Origin: Nitrospirota bacterium
Lineage (GTDB): Bacteria > Nitrospirota > Nitrospiria > Nitrospirales > UBA8639
Assembly: GCA_003695915.1 (NCBI GenBank)
Contig: RFGF01000088.1
Location: forward strand, 48,393 to 112,392
DNA: 64,000 bases
Direction: 5' to 3'
This document shows positions 48,059-56,378 of this stretch, in pieces. The notes beneath the pieces are model-generated. The model was not told the DNA's origin and did no database searches. It worked only from the letters and a program-made list of their open reading frames with translations. The stretch's first letter is position 1. The number at the start of each line of letters is the position of its first letter. Both the position numbers and the translations under genes were made by a program.

Positions 48059-48869
48059 GACTTTCCTCGCGGAATGGCTGTAAGTATCCGTTGATGCCTC
48101 TGAACCGTCGGATAACCTCAACGGGAATCAGTCCGAGGGATCGGTGGAACTGTTGGGCCAGGGCATGAGTATTGGGAGGAGCGCCAGGGGCTGCGACAGG
48201 CCCCTCTGCCGGTCCGAAGCACCCGTAGCATGCGCGTGCCATCCCCGGGCAAATGGCGCCGCACCCTGTCTGGGTCACCGGACCCAGGCAGGGCTCGCCT
48301 TTGGCCACCAGGACGCACACCTGTCGTTGGCGCTTGCACTCGAGACAGACGCTGTGATGAGGCAGGCGCGGCCGGACGCCGCCGATGATGTCGGTGAGCA
48401 CCCGCAACAGTTGCCGTTTGTCGATAGGGCATCCCCAGACTTCGAAATCGACTTTGACATGCTCGGAAATGGGCGTGGAGGTGCTGAGACTGCGAATATA
48501 GTCCGGATGGGGATAGATGGCCCGTTTCCATTCTTCCGCATCCGCCCAGTTTCGAAGCGCTTGAATGCCTCCCGCCGTGGCACAGGCGCCGATGGTAATC
48601 AACCAGGTGGTGCGTTGGCGAATGTCCGCCAAGCGTTGGACGTCCTCCGGCATGCTGATCGACCCTTCCACGAACGTGATGTCGTACGGGCCGGCGAGTC
48701 GCCGGCTCGAGGCTTCTGGGAAATACGCGATGTCCAGGACCGTGCCCAAGCTCAGCAGTTCATCTTCCATATTCAAGATACTGAGTTGGCATCCGTCGCA
48801 GGAGGCAAATTTCATGACGGCCAACCTGGGCTTGGTGCCTTGGCGAAACGATCGAGCCGGACGAGCCAT
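48018..48869 (-). CDS. hydD: Group 3b [NiFe] hydrogenase, small (delta) subunit
   Basis: Electron-transfer subunit, 283 aa, lacking a twin-arginine signal, so the enzyme is cytoplasmic. The proximal cluster Cys are in KFASCDGCQL, TIGACATAGG and further Cys in PCLGPVTQTGCGAICP; extra Cys in SVCLECKRQRQVC and ACYGCFGPAEG. It is preceded by the gamma gene with a 6-bp gap and overlaps the large-subunit gene. Confidence 0.93.
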   Translation of the reverse strand: MARPARSFRQGTKPRLAVMKFASCDGCQLSILNMEDELLSLGTVLDIAYFPEASSRRLAGPYDITFVEGSISMPEDVQRLADIRQRTTWLITIGACATAGGIQALRNWADAEEWKRAIYPHPDYIRSLSTSTPISEHVKVDFEVWGCPIDKRQLLRVLTDIIGGVRPRLPHHSVCLECKRQRQVCVLVAKGEPCLGPVTQTGCGAICPGMARACYGCFGPAEGPVAAPGAPPNTHALAQQFHRSLGLIPVEVIRRFRGINGYLQPFREESHAWESTEDTHNQG

Positions 48870-48875
48870 ATCCGT

Positions 48876-49736
48876 TTATATCCCGCTTTTCCCGAGCCAG
48901 GGAAGAATCCGATCGAGCCGCATGACCGGTCCATCTTTGCAAATGAAATAGGGCCCCAGTTGACAATGGCCGCAGAGCCCAATGCCGCAAGCCATGTGCC
49001 GTTCGAGAGACACATACATCCGATCCGGTGTCAGCCCGCGTTGGGAAAGCAGATGCGAGGCCACGCGCATCATGATTTCGGGACCGCACATCATCACGAA
49101 AGTGTGATTAGGGTCGAACTGCACACGATCGAACAATTCCGTGACGACACCGACATGGTAATGCCAGGTCTTTCCCGGCTCGTCGCTGGTCAACCAGACA
49201 TGGGTACGGGGATGAGCTCTCCAGGCATCGAATCGTTCGCGATAGAGAAGATCGTGTGGAGCCTTGACGCCATGAAGAATGTTCATCATGCCGTAGTTCT
49301 CCCGCCGGCGAAAGATGTATTCAATGGCTCCCACGACCGGGGCGCATCCGAGCCCTCCGGTGACGATGAGGATGTCGGAGCCTTTCGCCTCCTCCATAGG
49401 CCATCCTTTTCCGAAGGGACCACGGATCCCAAGCCGATCGCCTGGCTGCATGCGGCCGATCACGTCCGTGGTTCGCCCAACGATCCGGATCGTGTGGTCC
49501 AATTCCCGAGGATGGTCGGGATCAGATACAATGGAAATCGCCACCTCTCCAACGCCGAACGCATAGACCATATTGAATTGGCCGGGCTCGAACCGAAATT
49601 GCTTGCGAATGGCGGGGTCTTCTAATTGCAGCCGAAAGGTGACGATCTCCGGGGCTTCCTGCCGCTTTTCTTTGATCACGGCTGGATGAATGACAAAGGG
49701 ATTCATTGGAGGCGAGATCGCAGATTCCATGTTCAT
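48876..49736 (-). CDS. hydG: Group 3b hydrogenase FAD/NAD(P)-binding (gamma) subunit
   Basis: Flavin reductase subunit, 286 aa, of the ferredoxin-NADP reductase type. It has a FAD-binding beta barrel (about 20-110), NAD(P) domain beginning ILIVTGGLGCAPV, and a C-terminal [2Fe-2S] site CGIGLCGHCQLGPYFICKDGPV (given in parts) with four Cys. It would pass electrons between the hydrogenase module and NADP(H). The ATG at 49736 overlaps the stop of the beta gene as ATGA, which fixes the start. Confidence 0.93.
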   Translation of the reverse strand: MNMESAISPPMNPFVIHPAVIKEKRQEAPEIVTFRLQLEDPAIRKQFRFEPGQFNMVYAFGVGEVAISIVSDPDHPRELDHTIRIVGRTTDVIGRMQPGDRLGIRGPFGKGWPMEEAKGSDILIVTGGLGCAPVVGAIEYIFRRRENYGMMNILHGVKAPHDLLYRERFDAWRAHPRTHVWLTSDEPGKTWHYHVGVVTELFDRVQFDPNHTFVMMCGPEIMMRVASHLLSQRGLTPDRMYVSLERHMACGIGLCGHCQLGPYFICKDGPVMRLDRILPWLGKSGI

Positions 49737-50860
49737 GACCCCGAAGCCTGTCGAGAGCGTATCAACTCCTTGATCTCTTCCGTGAGGTCGATGCCGACCG
49801 GGCACCAGGTCAAACATCGTCCACATCCCACGCAACCGGACATGCCGAACTGATCGATCCAGGCAGCCAATTTGTGTGTCAGCCACATTCGATAGCGATC
49901 TTTGATCGTGGGACGGAGATTTTTCCCATGGATATAGCCATGGTCTGGTGTGAAGCACGAATCCCAGACGCGGGCTCGTTCGCTTCTCGTCCACATCAGA
50001 TCCGGCTGTTCTTCGACGCCGTGACAGAAACACGTCGGACACACCATCGTACAATTGGTACAGGCCAGACAGCGACGAGCGACATCGTCCCAGCGCTCGT
50101 GATCATGCGCGTCGTAGAGCGCACGGGGCAGTGCGGATTGGTCAATCGACCGGGTTTGGCTCGCAGCACAGGCTGCCATGCGGATTTCCTCCTGGCGAAG
50201 TCGTTCGGGGGGCACCGGATGTAACGAAAGGTGTTGAGCCAGGCGTGCGCCTTCCTCGCTTCCGGTCTGGACCACAAAATCGGCGTCGCCTTCAATGAGT
50301 GCGAGATCAAATCCGGCCGTGGCCTGTGGGCCTGTCCCCATGGAGGCGCAGAAACAGGTGTCCAGTGCTCGCGTACATTGCACGGCAATAATGAAGAGCC
50401 GGTCCCGCCGAGCACGATAATACGGATCGGCGTAAGGGCCGTGCAAAAAGATTCGATCTTGTATAGCGAGTCCGGCAAGATCGCACGCGCGCACTCCGAG
50501 CACAGCGAGGGGTTCGGGGTCGGGGAGAATGGGGGTGGCGACAAAGGTTTTGTGTGTGCGTTCCAGAACCAGGAGTGTTTCCCGCGGTGCAAACGTCAAC
50601 GGTTTGAACGATTCGGCACCGTGAACGATATCGAAGTAACGGAAAGATTCCGTCCGTTCGAGTCGATAGTGGCCCGGTGATTGATGATCGCGCCATCCGA
50701 CGGGAAAATCGTCCACTGTCGCGATGTCGCCCCATTTCACCGCCCCGTCTTGAAGCGTTGGGCCGATGATGCGGTAGCCCTGAGTTCTCAGCGCATCGAG
50801 CAATCGGGGAAAATCACGTCGATTCAAAATGCCCCAAGAAGCGGTATGGGATGGATTCAT
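49733..50860 (-). CDS. hydB: Group 3b hydrogenase iron-sulfur (beta) subunit
   Basis: A 375-aa subunit with two C-terminal [4Fe-4S] motifs, CLACTNCTMVCPTCFC and GCVGCGRCLTWCPVG (Cys-x2-Cys-x2-Cys-x3-Cys-Pro). It is the first gene of the operon and carries electrons from the gamma subunit. A ribosome site AAAGGA precedes the ATG. Upstream is a tandem 14-bp repeat (50901-50928). Confidence 0.93.
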   Translation of the reverse strand: MNPSHTASWGILNRRDFPRLLDALRTQGYRIIGPTLQDGAVKWGDIATVDDFPVGWRDHQSPGHYRLERTESFRYFDIVHGAESFKPLTFAPRETLLVLERTHKTFVATPILPDPEPLAVLGVRACDLAGLAIQDRIFLHGPYADPYYRARRDRLFIIAVQCTRALDTCFCASMGTGPQATAGFDLALIEGDADFVVQTGSEEGARLAQHLSLHPVPPERLRQEEIRMAACAASQTRSIDQSALPRALYDAHDHERWDDVARRCLACTNCTMVCPTCFCHGVEEQPDLMWTRSERARVWDSCFTPDHGYIHGKNLRPTIKDRYRMWLTHKLAAWIDQFGMSGCVGCGRCLTWCPVGIDLTEEIKELIRSRQASGS

Positions 50861-50900
50861 GATCCTTTAGCGAAAGGCAGAGGCAGAGATTGCAATGGAT

Positions 50901-50928
50901 GAAATATGACATAGGAAATATGACATAG
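50901..50928 (-). repeat. Perfect 14-bp tandem repeat upstream of the hydrogenase operon
   Basis: Two adjacent copies of GAAATATGACATAG (forward strand), ending 40 bp before the ATG of the hydrogenase beta gene. Possible operator or promoter duplication; no known regulator site is recognised. Confidence 0.7.
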
Positions 50929-51004
50929 GAGATGACAGGGTGTCGAGGCGGTTGCTCGTTCCGTGGGCATTCCGTCCGATCGACGAATTGCATCTATTTG
51001 GATC

Positions 51005-52360
51005 TCATAACCCAAGATGCGCACGGAGCTTGTTATAGTCATAGCCGGCTTTGCCTGTGCGGCGGCGGGCGAGATCGTCGCGCTCCAATTGATCAATGAG
51101 GGCCAAGACGTCTTTGGCGCGCCCACTCTTGACGGCATACCGCGGGGTGATCCCTCCTAGTGCTGGACAGGGTTCTTCAGCCCAGCGAAACCAAATGGTC
51201 TCCAAAAAATCGGCCAGCATACGATATTCGTCTTCCGGACTGATCGTGATCGCGGGTGTGAACACGATGTCCGACAAGAGATCGACTTGCGGGACCGTAT
51301 GCGGGGGTGGTGTCGTCGTTTCCCCGCGGAAGGCCAACGAAAACCCAAAGGTCGCTGCCAATTGACGCTTGATGGTTTCCAGCCGTTGAGAAGAATCGGC
51401 TTCAATGATGACCAGGATCGGCGTAATTGTGAGTCTGGCGACGACGAACGGCGCGTCGGCAACCGATTGGGATCCGGCCTTTTGAACCCAGACTCGTATC
51501 TGATTGCGAGACGCTTCGTCCTGTTCGGACACAATCGGTTCCCACCCTTCCCACCGCTCCACTTCTTCGACGAGAAAGCGGAACTCGTGGTGCTCGTAGA
51601 TCGCGATCGCAAACAACAACGGTTGGCCGTCGGACGTGAAATACTGAATGTTGGATTCCGCAACTTTGGTCACCCCTTGGCGAACCTTGGCCAGACTCCA
51701 CAACAAGAGATAGCCGTAAGATTTAGCAAAGGTTGGCCAATCTTCCAATGCCAAGATTCCCGTGTCGGCTTCGAGCTCTCGCCGGAATTCGTCGCAGAAC
51801 GAAAACAAGGTCTGCCCCATACCATGAGCGAGGATAACAGCGGCTCCTGGAAGAGCGTTGGCCGTCTGACCTCTCACAATGCGGGTAAGCACCATTCGGC
51901 CCTTTTGAAGCACGGGATCCGGCTCCATAATGGAGACCCAGTCTTCTTGTCCGTCACCCAGTGACCGCAACAGCAAAGTCGGTTGTGGCCATTCGGTTTG
52001 GACTTGGATAATTTCCAGCACATCCAGGTACGACCGGCTGAGCGGTGGGAGCCATTCTCGTTCTTCATCGGTCAAGGAGTGATTGGGCGCGAGTAGATCA
52101 AGAGCTTCGATCAAAGGAGGCTGGCCATCGGAACGATAGTCCAAGCACGCATACAGGAACGCCAAGGCTTCTTCTTCGGGGAGCGGAACGAGGGATTCCC
52201 GATTGGCAGATTCCCGGTAGGGACGGAGGGCGAGCTGCATGGCCTGTTCGCGATAGGGATGAAACCAAGATTGTTGGGAAAGTGAGTCGAGTCGTTGGAG
52301 GAGTGCAATCAATCCCGGCTGATTTGGTGAAGACCAACGCACAGGCGGCAAAGTGGCCAT
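51005..52360 (-). CDS. Hypothetical protein, 451 aa
   Basis: A large soluble protein with no recognised domain over most of its length. The C-terminal segment (about 380-451) reads PCPALGGITPRYAVKSGRAKDV, similar to the PALGG-TP-type motif of MbcA/ParS/Xre-like and related C-terminal domains, which often bind partner proteins; this resemblance is weak. Codon use is like its neighbours. It lies between the hydrogenase operon and a universal stress protein, 20 bp downstream of the latter on the same strand, suggesting co-transcription with it. Confidence 0.6.
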   Translation of the reverse strand: MATLPPVRWSSPNQPGLIALLQRLDSLSQQSWFHPYREQAMQLALRPYRESANRESLVPLPEEEALAFLYACLDYRSDGQPPLIEALDLLAPNHSLTDEEREWLPPLSRSYLDVLEIIQVQTEWPQPTLLLRSLGDGQEDWVSIMEPDPVLQKGRMVLTRIVRGQTANALPGAAVILAHGMGQTLFSFCDEFRRELEADTGILALEDWPTFAKSYGYLLLWSLAKVRQGVTKVAESNIQYFTSDGQPLLFAIAIYEHHEFRFLVEEVERWEGWEPIVSEQDEASRNQIRVWVQKAGSQSVADAPFVVARLTITPILVIIEADSSQRLETIKRQLAATFGFSLAFRGETTTPPPHTVPQVDLLSDIVFTPAITISPEDEYRMLADFLETIWFRWAEEPCPALGGITPRYAVKSGRAKDVLALIDQLERDDLARRRTGKAGYDYNKLRAHLGL

Positions 52361-52379
52361 GTCGAGGTGCCTCTTGTAC

Positions 52380-53369
52380 TCACGAGCTCTTTTCGCTGCG
52401 AGTCATAGATGAAACAGTAGGGCGATGTCTCCATTTTGGGCTTTTCACGCTCAAGACAGGACAGGGGGCATGACGGAGTACGGATTCCGTGACGCTGCCG
52501 ATGACAAGACGGGAGAGTCCCCGGCGCCCATGCGTTCCCATCACAATGACGTCGATAGCTCGTTCCACAACGGTATCGAGAATGGAGTCCAGAGCTGGCT
52601 TGGTGGCGATCAGCGAATCCGCCGTGAGCCCGGCTCGTTGCAACGCATGCACGAGTTCGGACAACCGGGATTCGATTTTCTGTCGGAATTGCTTGTTCTC
52701 GATCGGATGGGTCAACTGAAAATCCAAGCCGTACGAGAGCGGTTCGACGGCATGGAGCAAGGTGATCGAGGCGCCAAAGCAATGCGCGACGTGTGCGGCA
52801 TATTCCATAGCATCCAACGAACAATCAGAGAAATCAAGGGGAACGAGAAGATGCGAGGGAATGAAGGAAGAAGGCTGTTGTGTCACGCTCCCTTGAGCTT
52901 CGGATTCATGATCTTCATGGTATGAAGCGCTCTCCGTCAGACGAATGGTCAGGACCGGAGAGGGTGCTTGACGGACTATGCGTTCGGCGACGCTTCCCAT
53001 CAGCACGCGGTCAAGCCCGGTCCAACCGTGCGTGCCGGTGACGAGCAGATCGGCATGGCTCTCGCTCGCGAATTCGCACACGGCATCGGCTGGGAGCCCC
53101 CTGAGGATATGTGCACGGGCTCCGGGAAGGCATTCCTTCGCTTGAGCCACCAACTGGTCCAATCGCAGACGGGCTTCCTTCTCCTGCTCCTGGTAGTAGG
53201 CCGTGGCCACGGCGGCATCGATATCGAGTCCGATGCCGGCTGGCAAGACGTGAACGATGTCCAATTCAGCGTGGGATTGTTCGGCCCAAGCCAAGGCATA
53301 ATCGAACGCATAAGCCGAGCAGGCTGAAAAATCCGTCGCGACCACAATGTGTTTGGCAAGCGGTTCCAT
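52380..53369 (-). CDS. Tandem-domain universal stress protein
   Basis: A 329-aa cytoplasmic protein with two Usp domains (about 6-150 and 180-320). Both carry the ATP-binding signature G-x2-G-x9-G-S: GTHGWTGLDRVLMGS and GTHGRRGLSRLVIGS, so ATP binding is expected. Usp proteins support survival under starvation and energy stress. The gene precedes the 451-aa gene by 20 bp and lies in a block of stress genes beside the hydrogenase. Confidence 0.93.
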   Translation of the reverse strand: MEPLAKHIVVATDFSACSAYAFDYALAWAEQSHAELDIVHVLPAGIGLDIDAAVATAYYQEQEKEARLRLDQLVAQAKECLPGARAHILRGLPADAVCEFASESHADLLVTGTHGWTGLDRVLMGSVAERIVRQAPSPVLTIRLTESASYHEDHESEAQGSVTQQPSSFIPSHLLVPLDFSDCSLDAMEYAAHVAHCFGASITLLHAVEPLSYGLDFQLTHPIENKQFRQKIESRLSELVHALQRAGLTADSLIATKPALDSILDTVVERAIDVIVMGTHGRRGLSRLVIGSVTESVLRHAPCPVLSVKSPKWRHRPTVSSMTRSEKSS

Positions 53370-53504
53370 TCAAATCAAATATCGAGATCGGCGCTCTTAT
53401 CCTTGACTGCCCCGCCGGCTCATGAGCGCCTCGTCCGGCGACCACCGATGGAAATCATCGAACAATCATCATAAGTTATTCGCCCGTACAGACATGCTCC
53501 GAAA

Positions 53505-53545
53505 AAGGAGCGCGTCGCCCAGGTCCTTTGCTGAGGACCTGGGCG
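53505..53545 (-). terminator. Intrinsic terminator of hsp20
   Basis: Reverse-strand hairpin of 12-bp arms CGCCCAGGTCCT/AGGACCTGGGCG with a 6-base loop (53516-53545), followed by a run CCTTTTTC near 53505-53510. It lies 21 bp after the Hsp20 stop. Confidence 0.8.
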
Positions 53546-53565
53546 CCGCGAATGAAAGGCATCCT

Positions 53566-54033
53566 TTAAGCCACCTTGACTTCGATGGCCTTAGGTTTCG
53601 CTTTTTCGGATTTGGCAATATGGACGTACAACACGCCGTCCTTATATTCTGCCGAAATTTTTTCGGGATCGGCATCTTCCGGTAGCGTAAAGCTTCTGGC
53701 AAAGCTCCCGTACGCCCGTTCGATGCGATGATATTTTTTCTTTTTTTCCTCCTTCTCGTATTTGCGTTCGCCTGAAATGGTCAGCACATCGTTTTGAACC
53801 GAGACATGCACATCCTCTTTCTTCACTTCAGGCAGCTCGGCCTTGATCAGATATTCCTTGTCGTCTTCAGAAATATCCACTAAGGGTGCCCACTCAGCGA
53901 CGCGGATGGCTTCTTCTTTGCCCCCTTCTCGTCGCACAGGCGCTCGTCCAAACAATCGTGATATGCGATTTTGAAGATCCTCGAGCTCTTTAAATGGATC
54001 CCATCTTGTGAGTTCTCGTGTTAAATCGTTCAT
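53566..54033 (-). CDS. Small heat-shock protein, Hsp20 family
   Basis: A 155-aa alpha-crystallin chaperone. The N-terminal arm begins MNDLTRELTRWDPFKEL, the alpha-crystallin domain covers about 48-140 and the conserved A-x-x-x-x-G-V-L motif is AEYKDGVL. It holds unfolding proteins and forms oligomers. The ATG at 54033 follows AAAAAGGAGGG. The upstream gap (54034-54261) shows no recognisable sigma-32 promoter or ROSE/fourU thermometer. Confidence 0.94.
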   Translation of the reverse strand: MNDLTRELTRWDPFKELEDLQNRISRLFGRAPVRREGGKEEAIRVAEWAPLVDISEDDKEYLIKAELPEVKKEDVHVSVQNDVLTISGERKYEKEEKKKKYHRIERAYGSFARSFTLPEDADPEKISAEYKDGVLYVHIAKSEKAKPKAIEVKVA

Positions 54034-54261
54034 GGCTATCCCTCCTTTTTGAATAGATGATGTTGCTGTTGTGTTAGTAATCATGCTGAGCGGAAAAGCA
54101 ACGGGGATGCCAAAAAATTTGAGGCCAGGAGATGTGCTGGAAATAGGCCTCTACGGTGTTCGGTGGGTTTTTCAGGATATCGATTCGTTGAGGAAAGACT
54201 GGCGCCAATGACCGCACGGTATGCATGGGGACTGTTGCAAAAGACCACAGGGAGCCATCGT

Positions 54262-55116
54262 TTATTCTTGGCGAGCCGCGTGCTGTGGCAGATGATTGGC
54301 TGCAATGAGATCCCAGGCTTCTTGTGCCGTTTCTGCATAGTGAAAGAGCTGGAGATCTTCTTCGCTGATCAGTCCCGAGTCCACCAGGAACGACCAGTTG
54401 ATCAGCTGTTCCCAAAAAGCGCGTCCGATCAGGACGACGGTCACGCCGGAAACTTTTCCGGTCTGGAGGAGCGTGAGCGTTTCGAAGAGTTCATCCAGGG
54501 TGCCGAAGCCTCCGGGAAAGGCGACCAGGGAAGTGGCTCGGTACAAAAAGTGCATTTTCCGCAGGGCGAAGTACCGAAATTGAAAACACAAGCTCGGCGT
54601 GATGTAGGGATTGGGTTTTTGTTCGTGAGGCAAGGCGATATTGAGTCCGATGGATTTGCCGCCGACGTCGGCTGCGCCCCGATTGGCAGCTTCCATGATG
54701 CCCGGTCCGCCCCCGGTGACGATCACGAAATCGCATTGGCCATCGATCTGACAGGCCGACGATACGAGGCGGCCAAAGGCGCGAGCTTCATCGTAATATG
54801 GGGCGAGCTTGAACTGGGCGCGGGCGATGGCCGCGGTCCGTTGGACGGCTGGATCATCCGGATTGGCCGCCAATTCCTCTTCGGCTTCCTTGAGCCGTTG
54901 CTCCGCCAAGGCAGGTTCGACCAATCGGGCGCTCCCAAAAACAACGATGGTCGATCGAATCCCTTCATCTTGTTGGATCAATTCGGGTTTGAGCCATTCC
55001 AATTGCAAGCGAACGGCCCGCAGCTCATCCCGAGCCAGGAACTCCAGATCTTGGTCGGCTCGACGGTACGCGGGCGAGGAACGCAGATCGGACAATCGAC
55101 TTTCGTCGGGCATCAT
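54262..55116 (-). CDS. LOG-family (TIGR00730) Rossmann protein
   Basis: A 284-aa protein with the LOG nucleotide phosphoribohydrolase motifs GGGPGIMEAAN and PGGFGTLDELFE. The core occupies about 60-265; an N-terminal extension of about 55 residues is helical. Plant and bacterial LOG proteins cleave ribose from cytokinin nucleotides, whereas others are nucleotide 5'-monophosphate hydrolases such as PpnN; either is possible. It stands between Hsp20 and a Usp gene on the same strand. Confidence 0.88.
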   Translation of the reverse strand: MMPDESRLSDLRSSPAYRRADQDLEFLARDELRAVRLQLEWLKPELIQQDEGIRSTIVVFGSARLVEPALAEQRLKEAEEELAANPDDPAVQRTAAIARAQFKLAPYYDEARAFGRLVSSACQIDGQCDFVIVTGGGPGIMEAANRGAADVGGKSIGLNIALPHEQKPNPYITPSLCFQFRYFALRKMHFLYRATSLVAFPGGFGTLDELFETLTLLQTGKVSGVTVVLIGRAFWEQLINWSFLVDSGLISEEDLQLFHYAETAQEAWDLIAANHLPQHAARQE

Positions 55117-55205
55117 GCCACCTCATTATTGATCGATGGGCAGACTCAGCGTGGATATGCTTTGTCACTTGTACCAAACGGATGGCGGGAAGAGAAAGCC
55201 ACGCC

Positions 55206-56069
55206 TCATCGAACAATGAAGACCGGGCGATCCGCGCGATGCAGCACGGCATGCGACACGCTGCCCAGAAAGAATCGGGAAAGCCCGCGGCGTCCATGAG
55301 AGCCCATCATGATGAGATCGACCTGTCGTTCCCGAGCTTGTTCGAGAATGGCAAAAGCCGGATCGCCCATTCCCACGGTCGTGCGATAGGAGTATCCTAA
55401 TTTAGCCAATCGTTCGGCTAAGCGGTCCAGCCGTTGCTGAGCATGCTCCAAGGCTCGCTCCTCCAGCATTTTCGATTGGCCGAGAGTCACGGGCCAGGGG
55501 ATTTGTGGTTGAGGCCAGACCGTCATGGCTTCGATCGTGACGGCCTCTCGGAACGGTTTCTTGGCAAGGAGAGCCACGGCCTTCTCGGCATCCTCATCGC
55601 CCTGTATAGGCAGGAGAATGCTCCGCAAGGTTGTCAACAATGATTTCATGATCATGACGGAACACGGAGCATGCAGGACGACTCGATGCGACACACTGCC
55701 GAGCACCAATTCTTGGATGGGACCGAGCCCCCGAGCGCCCATGATGATCAAATCAGCCTGCATGGCTTTTGCCGTGTCCAGAATGACCTGGGCGGGAGAG
55801 CCGACTTCGAGCAGTCGTTGAACCGAAGAATGATCCGGAGGCACCAGTCTTTGCGCTCTGTTGAGAATGGCTTCGCCGTCCTCTCGTAATTTTTTTTCGA
55901 CCTCTTGGAGGACTCTCTCTCGCAATTCCGGGGTGATCATGGGGTGATCGAGGTCAGGTAAATGCAGGGCATGGAGCAAGACGAGTTCTTCTGGCGGCAC
56001 GAAATGTGCGAGAGATTGAACGGCATGCGTGGATTGAGGCGATCCATCGATGGGTATGACGATTTTCAT
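55206..56069 (-). CDS. Tandem-domain universal stress protein
   Basis: A 287-aa protein with two Usp domains (about 1-140 and 150-287). Both ATP signatures are seen: GARGLGPIQELVLGS and GSHGRRGLSRFFLGS. It starts MKIVIPIDGS, the usual Usp opening. It is divergent from the NtrC-like regulator at 56379, and the 309-bp region between may hold promoters for both. Confidence 0.93.
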   Translation of the reverse strand: MKIVIPIDGSPQSTHAVQSLAHFVPPEELVLLHALHLPDLDHPMITPELRERVLQEVEKKLREDGEAILNRAQRLVPPDHSSVQRLLEVGSPAQVILDTAKAMQADLIIMGARGLGPIQELVLGSVSHRVVLHAPCSVMIMKSLLTTLRSILLPIQGDEDAEKAVALLAKKPFREAVTIEAMTVWPQPQIPWPVTLGQSKMLEERALEHAQQRLDRLAERLAKLGYSYRTTVGMGDPAFAILEQARERQVDLIMMGSHGRRGLSRFFLGSVSHAVLHRADRPVFIVR

Positions 56070-56378
56070 GATTGGCCCTCCGCGCTCAAAAGCATTTCTC
56101 GGGATCGTAAAGGGTTAACGGACACGCGAGCAAGGATAATGCCGTCTGTGGAACGGGCTGTCCTCACGTACAAATTCTTAGAGTAAATACAGGACCGTCT
56201 TCCCGATAACAGCGAATTTGGTTTCAATCAGTGTCGAGAATAATGATGCTCTTTGCTACAGTAAATCGAAATCGGTAAGGGAATGTGTCGAAAGGCCACA
56301 CGCTTTTGAAATCATCTCAATAACATGCACGAAACAGTGATCGACTTATCGAACACATGAGTTGAGGAGCGATGAATC
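56070..56378. other. Divergent intergenic region
   Basis: No gene. It separates the Usp gene (reverse) from the NtrC-like gene (forward) and is somewhat AT-rich. I did not find a convincing sigma-54 (-24/-12) or sigma-70 promoter. Confidence 0.4.

Noticed and set aside
48144..49625. Long forward open frame across the hydrogenase small and gamma subunit genes
   Set aside because: It is antisense to two certain genes and reads as compositionally odd, Arg/His-rich protein.
54163..55299. Forward open frame opposite the LOG gene
   Set aside because: The reverse frame has PGGFGTLDELFE and GGGPGIME; the forward one has no recognisable feature.
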